Source: Paenibacillus physcomitrellae
Lineage (GTDB): Bacteria > Bacillota > Bacilli > Paenibacillales > Paenibacillaceae
Assembly (NCBI RefSeq): GCF_002240225.1
Contig: NZ_CP022584.1
Location: 2,639,501-2,703,500, forward strand
Direction of reading: 5' to 3'
Length of the DNA stretch: 64,000 bases
Numbering within the stretch: the stretch's first letter is position 1; every line of letters starts with the position of its first letter. Positions 46,089 through 54,700 of the stretch are shown in pieces. The notes under the pieces are model-generated. The model was not told the origin of the DNA, did not search any database, and saw only the letters and a list, made by a program, of their open reading frames with translations. Position numbers and translations under genes: made by a program.

Positions 46089-46793
46089 ATGATAACTACT
46101 ACTCCAAACACAAAGCCAATCTATGATTCACGTGTCAATGAAATACTGGAAGGATTGTCCCAAGGCATTCGTCGGGATCAACTTGCGGAGCGATTTGGAC
46201 ATAAGAACTTCAAAACCCTCGACATCTACATGCGCCGTAGGAACTTTAAATGGGATCATTTGAACCAAACCTATGTTTTATCGGGCAGATTAGCAAGGGG
46301 GAAGATCACGCCTGCAAATAAAGCGGCGATCATTGTGGAGATGATGAACGAGCCTGATTTCGACATTCAGCAGATCTGTTCGACGGTTGGATTTAAGGAT
46401 AACCGGCAATTAGCAGAATACATGAGGGCAAAGGGATACATATGGTCATCCGCAGATCAGACGTACAGGAAGGAATTACAACCCTCTTCGGACTCTTTGC
46501 ATGATTGGGCTTCGTTCATTCAGCACTACGAGCCTATTCTGCGGTGGCTAGCGTCAAACAAAGACAGAATTTCAGATTGGATAAAGCCGAATCAAAAAGG
46601 TACCTTACCTCACTACATGATTCCGGGAAAACTTACAAGGAAAACCATTCAGATGTCTGAAACCCTGCAGGACCTGGCCGTTACCTTCTGCACGGAGCGA
46701 AACCTCAAACAGCATGAACTCTTTGAAGCCGCCCTGATTGAATTCTTCAGGAAACAAGGCTATGAAATAGACAACTTTTTGGAATTTCCTTAA
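46089..46793 (+). CDS. probable DNA-binding protein with two HTH-like repeats
   Basis: This 234-residue protein lies 46 bases after the recombinase in the same direction. Residues ~15-62 and ~79-126 are two related modules. Each consists of two helices with an HTH-like turn followed by an aromatic motif (DIYMRRRNFKWDHLNQTY versus AEYMRAKGYIWSSADQTY). The C-terminal part (TRKTIQMSETLQDLAVTFC... HELFEAALIEFFRKQGY) resembles a ribbon-helix-helix-type or helical dimerisation unit. It may act as an accessory or directionality factor for the recombinase, by inference from linkage. The start at 46089 is preferred over 46080 on RBS spacing. Confidence 0.72.
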   Translation: MITTTPNTKPIYDSRVNEILEGLSQGIRRDQLAERFGHKNFKTLDIYMRRRNFKWDHLNQTYVLSGRLARGKITPANKAAIIVEMMNEPDFDIQQICSTVGFKDNRQLAEYMRAKGYIWSSADQTYRKELQPSSDSLHDWASFIQHYEPILRWLASNKDRISDWIKPNQKGTLPHYMIPGKLTRKTIQMSETLQDLAVTFCTERNLKQHELFEAALIEFFRKQGYEIDNFLEFP

Positions 46794-46796
46794 AAA

Positions 46797-46901
46797 ATGA
46801 GAGTCCGCTCAAACGTCACCGAACAGGCGTTGATGACGGCCGCCGTGCAGAACATGAAGAAGATGGCGATCCACCTGGATCGCCTGGAAAAGAGGGGGTA
46901 A
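46797..46901 (+). mobile_element. transposase C-terminal remnant
   Basis: Thirty-four codons reading ...NVTEQALMTAAVQNMKKM then AIHLDRLEKRG, ending in TAA, resemble the very C-terminus of an IS1182-type transposase. Nothing of the remaining transposase is present. Family assignment is from memory of the motif and is tentative. Confidence 0.55.
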
Positions 46902-46935
46902 CCTTCTCGTTCTGAGCTTTCAAACAACGAGGAAT

Positions 46936-46978
46936 GAAAAAAAGAGAAACCCAACGTCTTTAAGACGTTGGGTTTCTC
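46936..46978 (-). terminator. perfect 17-bp palindrome, probable S-layer gene terminator
   Basis: At 46944-46978 GAGAAACCCAACGTCTT is followed by one base and its exact reverse complement. On the minus strand the stem is followed by TTTTTTTC, placing an intrinsic terminator about 50 bases after the S-layer stop. Confidence 0.85.
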
Positions 46979-46985
46979 GACACTT

Positions 46986-47023
46986 TGAGAGCCTTTCAGT
47001 CATATAGACCGAAGGGCTCTTTT
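46986..47023 (+). terminator. terminator facing the S-layer gene
   Basis: Plus strand: GAGCCCTTTCAGTCATATAGACCGAAGGGCTC followed by TTTTATT, ending the recombinase/accessory-gene transcript. Together with the palindrome at 46944 it insulates the two convergent units. Confidence 0.8.
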
Positions 47024-47028
47024 ATTCA

Positions 47029-50000
47029 TTAAGGAGTTACTGTAATAACTTGCTGATTAGACACATCACCAGATGTAGCTTTTACGGTAAAAGTACCTGC
47101 AGATACATCCTCATCTACTGTAACTTTACCTGTTGAATCAATTGTAACACCTGTAGGAGCGCCTCCAACAATTGTCCAATCGATAACTGGAGCTGGTGTA
47201 GTTACTTCAGCACCATACTGATCATATACAGTAGCAGTCAATTGAGTTTCGTTAGTGTCTCCTGCTGCTGGTATTGCTACAGTATTAGTTCCGCTAATGT
47301 TAAGAGATGTAGGTACTGCTGCCTCTTTTGTCAAAGACACTGTATAATCATTACTTACGGTCGAAGAGTCTGGAAGAGTCGCAATCACATGAATGGTAAT
47401 CGTTCCCTCACTTGCACTCGGTTGTACTGTAAGTTCACCAGTTGTTGGGTTGATTGATACTCCAATCGGAGTTCCGCTCAAAGACCATGCATAGGTAGAT
47501 CCAGTGATTTCACCTTGTTGATCACTTGTTTTAGCTACATAGTTCTCTGTTTTGTTTGTAGTACCAACTTCGATGCTACGAGGGCCTGTTACACCAACTG
47601 TAGCAACTGCAGCATAATCTACTTTATCAGCTGTAGTTGTTGCATCAAAAGAGGTTACCTCATTCTTAACTGGAGAAACATCAGTCAGATACTCGGAGCC
47701 TTTGAATGCAACGGTGTAGAAGCTATCGTCAATTCTGGAATCGGTATCTTTCAAATGAATTTTCAGAGAAGTTGTAGCAGTCCCTGGAGTAATTCCAGTA
47801 ACAGAATAATCAACTCCTGGTGTTAACTCTTTGCCATCTACATAACGAGTAACAACAAAGTCTCTAGCCAAGAGGTCTGCACTAGCAATAGTATCAAGCA
47901 CAACATTCTCAGTGAAGTCAACAGTAATATCTTCGCCAGACACCTGAAGGTTAGTATAACCACCTGAAACATTAGCTTTGATTGCTGGAGCTACTTTATC
48001 AAGTACATTGACAGTCTTAATATTTGTTGCACCACCAACATACCCAGCAAGAGTTGTCAATTGACTAAGATCAACCTTAACATTCAAACCAGAAGTTGAT
48101 GTTCCATAATCACTAGCCAATATAACTTTCACTGTAGAAGTACCATCAACTTGAACATCACTGATAGTTTTTCCTGAAACAGTAAAAGCAGAAATTGGGG
48201 CATCGACGATACCTGCACTGAATTTAACTTCAATAGTATCTGGAGCAGTCAATGCAGCGCTATAACCTGAATAATCAGTGTCATAAGTTCCTAAGTTAGC
48301 TGTTTGATCTGCACCTACAGGAATTTCATTATTAGAAGTAGTGAACTCTTTCAACAGGTTTCCTGCCTGATCCTTCACGCCTAGAACATAAAGTTTTTGG
48401 ACGTTTTGAGTAGAGCTACTTGTGAGAGAATTGAAGTTAAGAGTTTGGCCCTTATAACTTTCAACAAATTTAATTGCTACTGCATGGCTATCTTGAAGAA
48501 CAGTAATGTCAGCAAGATCAGAAGTCAACGGAAGACGAGTACCGTTAATAACTACATTATAATTCGAGTAGTCAGAAAGTGTACTAGCATCCATTTGTTT
48601 GTCAAATCCGAGAATAACAGTACGTTCGGATTTATTAACCAAGGTGGAATCTAATTCTGGAGCTTCTGTGTCCGCAAGATTAACTTTACCAGTGTAATCA
48701 AGCATAGTGTTCTGCAATTTAGTGTTATCTCTCAAGTTTTTAATTGTAACTGTATTTTCACCTGCGGACAAGCTACCATACAGTTCAATTCTCACCTTAG
48801 TATAGAGATGAGTAATAGGGTCCTGTACCGGAGTCGCGCGTTTTACGATAACATTTTTGCCATCAGCATCAGTTACAGTAAAGTTAGAGTTCGTATAAAT
48901 CGGGCCAGTTGTAGAAGAATACAACTCTTTAGAGAAAGTTACATCAATAGTCTTTGAATCAACTGCAACAATCTTTTTCACTTCAGGTCTAGTTGTATCA
49001 ATTTCAGCATTAACAACAACTGAAGTATTTGCTGCGATTTGATTTCCAGAGTAGTCTTTAACTCCTTCAACATAGATAGTCACTGGACCAGTTGGCAAGG
49101 AATTAGTTCCTGTTCCAAAAGTGAATTTATACTTATTGTCTGCAACTCGAATCGGGTCAGCAGCAGTAGCTTGTTTTTTGGAGTTACCAGACATCCAGTA
49201 CACTTTAGAACCAGAAATTGTGGAAGGATCAACAACTTCAGAGAATGTCAATGTAACATTTTCCAAGGTAGCAGAAGCTTCAGAAACAGTTGGTGCATCT
49301 TTATCTTCAACTACAGTGAAGTCAAAAGATTTAGCTAGTGCTACAAAGTTTGCATAATCTCGAACTTGAGAAACAGTCAACTGGTGATCACCTACAGCAA
49401 GTGCCCCAGTAGAGTATGGAGTTAGAATAGCCGACCGATTTTTTGCACCCAATTCAACTTTTCCATAGAACGATTTTCCATCCAATGTAAAATTAGATTG
49501 AGTCAATCCACTTACCGGCTCGCTAAATACAACTTTAACTGATTTAGTACCAAGAGATTCAACAGAATCAACCGTTGGAAGTGTATTATCAACAGTTGTA
49601 AATTCTACATTCGATGCACTAACAGTAGCGGATCCAGCTTTGATTCCTGTAACGGTCAAAGCATCAGCTTTGTTATTTGCGAGCGTGTTTGTAACAGTAA
49701 GAGTTACTGTTTTCTCGTCATCACTCAATACTGCGGAATCAATTGTCTTACCAGACTTCAAAGAGTAGTTAGACACGTCTTCGGCAGTATCAGCATCTAC
49801 AGTACCGTCAAAAGTAACTGTTACTTCTTTAAGGTTAGTTGCAGTTACGCTGTCAACTTTAGTTGCAGTAGTTACAACATAAGTTACTTTAGTAGAAAGC
49901 GTGTTACCTGCAGCATCTTTGAACTCGATTGGAGTTTCAACGTTAGGAGTCAACGCAGTTGGCAATTCTACTTTCACAACTTCACCAGTAGAAAGTGTAA

Positions 50001-50628
50001 CGTCAACGTGAGTTGCGTCGATTACTTTAGCGTCAGATACTGTAGGAAGTTGAGATTTCTCCCAAACTGCATATGCAGCAACGATTGCTTGGGAGCGAGT
50101 TGCAGCTGCAGTCCAGTTAGTGTTAGCTTCAAGCAAACCAGCGTTGATCGCAGCTTGAACTTCACCTTTAGCCCATACAGCAGCGCCGTTGTCAACGCCA
50201 GTTGTTGGAACTTCAAGGTTCATAGCGCGAGTCAGAACGATAGCCAATTCTTGAGCCGTTACGTTGCCGTTAGGGTTGAAGAATTGCTTACCGTTAACTA
50301 CGGAACCTTGCATGATCTTAGCACTAGTTACAGCTTCGATGAATGGAGCTGCCCAGTGGTTAGGACCATAGTTTTTATCTTTGTAAGTGTAAACGCCGTT
50401 TACTTCTTTCAGGCCCAAAGATTTAGTGATGATCTTCGCCAGTTCAGCGCGAGTCAACGTTTTGTCCAAATGAGCCAAGCCGTCTGGCAAACCATTAACG
50501 ATTTCAGCAGTTTTCAATGCATCGAATTTTTGGTCTGGCGTCAAAGTTGCGTCAGCACCAAATGCTACAGAAGCAAACATGGAGAATGCCATTGCTGTAG
50601 ACAGAGCTACGGATAAAATTTTCTTCAT
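47029..50628 (-). CDS. S-layer protein (expressed form)
   Basis: This 1199-residue secreted S-layer protein starts at ATG 50628 behind AAGGAGGAG. It has a signal peptide (MKKILSVALSTAMAFSMFASVAFGA) and SLH domains at ~28-190 (TLTRAELAKIITKSLGL; VTAQELAIVLTRAMNL; ATRSQAIVAAYAVWE). About eight Ig-like/SbsC-type modules follow, and a C-terminal Big-type repeat ends VITVTP. The in-frame extension upstream of ATG 50628 is not signal-peptide-like. The 27-bp repeat at codons 260-268 divides a constant SLH-containing part from the part that has a counterpart in the silent cassette. Confidence 0.95.
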   Translation of the reverse strand: MKKILSVALSTAMAFSMFASVAFGADATLTPDQKFDALKTAEIVNGLPDGLAHLDKTLTRAELAKIITKSLGLKEVNGVYTYKDKNYGPNHWAAPFIEAVTSAKIMQGSVVNGKQFFNPNGNVTAQELAIVLTRAMNLEVPTTGVDNGAAVWAKGEVQAAINAGLLEANTNWTAAATRSQAIVAAYAVWEKSQLPTVSDAKVIDATHVDVTLSTGEVVKVELPTALTPNVETPIEFKDAAGNTLSTKVTYVVTTATKVDSVTATNLKEVTVTFDGTVDADTAEDVSNYSLKSGKTIDSAVLSDDEKTVTLTVTNTLANNKADALTVTGIKAGSATVSASNVEFTTVDNTLPTVDSVESLGTKSVKVVFSEPVSGLTQSNFTLDGKSFYGKVELGAKNRSAILTPYSTGALAVGDHQLTVSQVRDYANFVALAKSFDFTVVEDKDAPTVSEASATLENVTLTFSEVVDPSTISGSKVYWMSGNSKKQATAADPIRVADNKYKFTFGTGTNSLPTGPVTIYVEGVKDYSGNQIAANTSVVVNAEIDTTRPEVKKIVAVDSKTIDVTFSKELYSSTTGPIYTNSNFTVTDADGKNVIVKRATPVQDPITHLYTKVRIELYGSLSAGENTVTIKNLRDNTKLQNTMLDYTGKVNLADTEAPELDSTLVNKSERTVILGFDKQMDASTLSDYSNYNVVINGTRLPLTSDLADITVLQDSHAVAIKFVESYKGQTLNFNSLTSSSTQNVQKLYVLGVKDQAGNLLKEFTTSNNEIPVGADQTANLGTYDTDYSGYSAALTAPDTIEVKFSAGIVDAPISAFTVSGKTISDVQVDGTSTVKVILASDYGTSTSGLNVKVDLSQLTTLAGYVGGATNIKTVNVLDKVAPAIKANVSGGYTNLQVSGEDITVDFTENVVLDTIASADLLARDFVVTRYVDGKELTPGVDYSVTGITPGTATTSLKIHLKDTDSRIDDSFYTVAFKGSEYLTDVSPVKNEVTSFDATTTADKVDYAAVATVGVTGPRSIEVGTTNKTENYVAKTSDQQGEITGSTYAWSLSGTPIGVSINPTTGELTVQPSASEGTITIHVIATLPDSSTVSNDYTVSLTKEAAVPTSLNISGTNTVAIPAAGDTNETQLTATVYDQYGAEVTTPAPVIDWTIVGGAPTGVTIDSTGKVTVDEDVSAGTFTVKATSGDVSNQQVITVTP
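49825..49851 (-). repeat. 27-bp inverted repeat, right copy (candidate recombination site)
   Basis: Identical to 39915-39941 in inverted orientation; it encodes residues 260-268 (SVTATNLKE) of the S-layer protein. On the gene side an extra ACTGCAACTAA lies about 23 bases upstream as a direct repeat of part of the site, absent from the cassette side. Confidence 0.92.
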
Positions 50629-51142
50629 AACCTTTTTTTCTCCTCCTTGAATAACTTTCATGTGTAAAGAGTTTTCTTTAGATGAATAGCTCGTGTTACT
50701 CATTAGCCGTGCACCCCCTTTCCCGAGTTGAGCAAGCTTCATATGAATGATGTCTGTGAGTTCGTCACAGAAACTTGTAAACATTTCCACAGGTAGAAAT
50801 AGAGTAGTTTCCTAATCCTACCTTCCACATTATACAATGTGCGACTTTAGCCGTAAAGCTAAATTTTCTAATAGATAGACAAGTTTCCCTATAAGGGACA
50901 CTCTTCCATGTCTAATTAGGTCGCCCTTGCGTAACGCTCTACATCTTAAACGCTGTAGTTTCAAAAAAGTTGCGCCTTTCGCAAAAAAAATTACATTTCT
51001 TTAATTACTGTTACCGCGCGCCTTTTATTGAACAATTTAGCAATTATGGCTTGTTACGGAATTCAGTATATCACCCCTAATTCTCCCAGTCATCAAGCAA
51101 CTTTTCCCAATACAATAACCTAAATTTATGCAGCTGAAACGA
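50629..51142 (-). promoter_or_regulatory. S-layer promoter region and long leader
   Basis: A -10 TATAAT at 50834..50829 with a 17-base spacer and weak -35 TTTACG (50857..50852) is the best promoter, giving a leader of about 195 bases. The leader contains pairing possibilities around the AAGGAGGAG site. Further upstream is AT-rich sequence with a GCGAAAGGCGC hairpin at about 50970. Long stable leaders are typical of S-layer genes. Nothing else is visible in this ~500-base gap. Confidence 0.6.
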
Positions 51143-51173
51143 GAAAAAGACATCCTGTGTCAGGATGTCTTTA
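51143..51173 (-). terminator. intrinsic terminator after the 113-residue gene
   Basis: Minus strand: AAAGACATCCTGACACAGGATGTCTTTTTC. Confidence 0.9.
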
Positions 51174-51216
51174 GAGAATTTCTGAATAATTTCTACTATA
51201 TAATAGCAGCTTGTAT

Positions 51217-51558
51217 TTATCTTACCTTCATAGCCAGGTTAATCAACTGAGCACGAAGCTCAGGATTGGCATTCACATTGGAATAGAAATTATCGATAGC
51301 ACCTTTGTTATCTTTATATTCCTTCTCATGTTTCATCGTTACGCGGGACCATTCGATCAGCTCGTTTTCTGCTTCAGTCAGGGCCACATAGGCTTCATGA
51401 AATCCTGTTTCCAATACGAGTCCTTCCATAACCTGCTCCGTAATTTCTTGCAGCTTCTGTGTTTCTTCGATCTTCTTCTCCAAAACTTTCGCTCTATCCT
51501 CAAATTTCGTCTTAGCTTTCGTATAGTTCAGCTGCGGTTTTGATAAAATCGGTTTCAT
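51217..51558 (-). CDS. small coiled-coil protein of unknown function
   Basis: This 113-residue, charged, helical protein (FEDRAKVLEKKIEETQKLQ; FHEAYVALTEAENELIEW) has no signal peptide. The ATG at 51558 follows GAAGGGG; a non-ATG start four codons upstream is less likely. It lies between two S-layer-type genes and has its own terminator. No family recognised. Confidence 0.7.
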   Translation of the reverse strand: MKPILSKPQLNYTKAKTKFEDRAKVLEKKIEETQKLQEITEQVMEGLVLETGFHEAYVALTEAENELIEWSRVTMKHEKEYKDNKGAIDNFYSNVNANPELRAQLINLAMKVR

Positions 51559-51662
51559 ATTCCCCTTCACCCTTTTGCAAAAAATGTCTGGCCTTCTGTT
51601 ATTGTATCCTAAATTCTATTAAATTACAAAAAGATGTAATTGGTAATTACGGCTGTCCTGTG

Positions 51663-51701
51663 AAAAGGGCTCCCGGCCGTCTGGCCGAAAGCCCCTTTAT
51701 T
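51663..51701 (-). terminator. terminator after the second SLH protein
   Basis: Minus strand: AAAGGGGCTTTCGGCC-AGAC-GGCCGGGAGCCCTTTT, with a short U-tract, 20 bases after the stop codon. Confidence 0.8.
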
Positions 51702-51720
51702 GTTTATTGTCACATCACTT

Positions 51721-54700
51721 TTAACTAAAAGTCTTAGGGAAGATACCCGTGCTCTTCTTAAGCAATTCAACTGCGATTTTACCCGCTTCTGCCCGTGACA
51801 TGTAACCTTTAGGGTTGAAGCTGTAGACCGGCTTGGTTGAGCCAGGAAGAGTTGTAGCACTACCCGTCATAATCTTGGCTTTAGAGACTGCCGATATAGC
51901 CGGTTTAGCATAATTGTCTATGCTGCCTGAATCAACAAAAGACTTGGCTAATGTGGCACTCAGTTTATCATCATTTAATGCCAGTTTCAGATTCAGGGCT
52001 CTTGCAATCATGACCGCCGCCTGTTCTCTTGTAATCGGCTGCTCAGGTCCAAAGAACCCATCCGTCTGCCCGGTGATGATCCCCGCTCTGGCGGCCGTTT
52101 CAATATAGTCATAACTGTAAGTTGCCGTAATCAGATTTGGAGCAACATCCGAGAATGTTCGTGGCGTCAGTGATGTGTCTGAATTAATCGGCAAATTCAG
52201 ACCTTTGACAAGCAAAGTGGCGAATTCGCCGCGTGTTGTCCGGTCATCCGTACCAAACGCATCCGTCCGCAGGTTATTCATAATTCCTTTGGAATACAAA
52301 GCATTCAGAATGTTACGCGCCCAGCCATGGTTCGTAATGTCGGCAAACCCCATACGAAGCTTCATCACTTTATAGTAGCCAAACTCGTCAAACGGAACGG
52401 TTACAGTATGATCTTTGGTATCCACTTCGCCGCCGATATTCTCCCAAATACCGCCATCGTCGTAGCGGAATACTGTAATCGTTGTGCCCGCATCATCGAC
52501 GATATTGGGATCATAAGCTAAAGTGAGCGTACCTCGTTGCGATGGCACCAATTTCCTTTCTTGTTCAAACCGGGTGAATGACCCTTCAACCGAATACGGG
52601 GAAACCCCGTTCATCGGCGGTTTGCTTCCAAATTCCGCAAGACCTCCATTAATCCAGTAGATAGAGGACACCAGCGAGAAGTTCGTTGTTCTTGCTGTAG
52701 TGGTGAACTGAAGCCTGATAGCATCCGGAATTGTCATTACCGGCTGATTACTTTCCGGTAAAAGTATATTATTTATTATGTTACCATAATCATCCTGATG
52801 GGTAATTGCACCATCCACCGGATCGGCAATACCAAACAAGATCTTGTTGTCTGGATAGAATTTGGTCACTTCCGTGCCCGTCGGAATGGTCTGTAGAATA
52901 GTCCCTTTAGGGAATGACAGGGTCAGATTTTTGTTGAACACCGTATATTTGTTGCTTACTTTCTCCGCCATGTATTCTGTATTTACACCGACCGAAGTCG
53001 TGTAATATACCGAAATCACACCATTCAGAGTCGTATCCGAACGTACGATTTGAATCTTGATATCGTTCTGCTTATCGGGCTTGAGTCCAACATAATCATA
53101 AATGAACCGGTCCTTGATGTCCGCCCGTGGAGTAGCAGCCTCCTTGCCAATCAATACCTGAGTGGCTCCGGCCGCTTCAATATCAATGTGAACAAAGTTC
53201 TTGTTTACAACAATTTGATCTCCTGAAGTCGGCTGCGGTGAAATCACCCGAAAAGGCTCGACTACCCGTTCGATTTCAATCTTCTTCGTAGTCCGCGCTC
53301 CTGTATCATTCACCAGCTCCAACGTATAGAATTGGCTGCCTGGAATATCAAACGGAATATCTTTAATACGAAGAATAAAGTCCTCGGAAGTACCAACAAT
53401 GTCGTACTTTATAGTTTTACCATCCATGTCAAACTGGAAAGGCTGCTTCAATGTTTCATTGAAATTAATACTGAACATCACCTGAGAACCCCGATAGAAG
53501 TTCAGGACACTGACCCCGCCACCTCTCGCTACCAAGTCATACTGCGTTTGACTTGTAACATACTTATCATTGGTTGAGTCATAGGTAAACAAGGTTGAAT
53601 TAGCCAAAATCTGATCAATGTTGTCTTGCTGTGTGGCATCCCCCAAATCCGTTGGGAAAGGAATATCTTTGGGTCTTACATTCGGATGAAACTGCTCAAG
53701 CGTCGATCCGTTCTTATCCGTAATGTAAATAGTCAAAGAGGTCTGCACTGTAGTCGGACTGCCCTGACTGTCCAGATAAACACCAGAGAACACAATGACG
53801 TTCTCCCCGTAAACAAGCGGCCCTTTGTTAGATACACGCAACTTCAGGGAGAACGAAGGATTAGCTTTTGTTACTCCCAAATCGTATTCGGTTTCTGAAT
53901 CCGTTCCTGTCTCTGAATCTGCACTTAAATTATCCCCTTGCAGGCCATTAACAAAATATTCGGCGCTCGATATATTAGGAAACCCGATATATTGCCCTTG
54001 GATTGGAATGATGGTTTCATCAGCAACCTCAGGATTGGATTGCGTTGTAGAATCCACCTCAATGCTCTGGCCATTCTGCAAATTACTGATTGAAATCGAG
54101 GCCTTGGAGATAAACGAGATCGTTACATCTCTTCTGTCTGATGGGTTCGTTGGATCGAATTGCAGCCGCACCTTTTGCTGGCCGCTCGCAAATCCGGTAA
54201 CTTTATAAACCTCGTAATAAGTAGTCTTACCATTAACTTTAATAGCTATATTTCTAATAGGTATGTTTAAAGGCAGGACATTCACATCTCTTGTACCTAA
54301 AGGAAGATAACGGCCTGACAAAGCTTCGCCCGCCTGTCTCGGCTTAAGCGATTCAACCATGATGTAGTAATCGCTGGCATTAACCGTCGCCCCGTCTAAT
54401 GATTCCTTGGAGACTTTCGACAGATAGTCAGGCATATCTGCTGCAGATGTTGTACCTGCTTCTGTTTCATTAAATTTTGGCGCATAATAAATGTTCACGA
54501 TTTGATTACTGTCTGGATAATAATCAAAGGTTCTCGAAATCGATTTATCAAAATTTGCCTCTGGAGTACCGTCCATTGTTACATGAAGACCAACCACATT
54601 AGTCTTGCCAGCAACAGGAACAATTACTGGGATAAACTTGCTAAGGTCAATTTGAAAAGTGACAAGATGATATTGAGGAGTAACTCCATCCGATCCCGGT

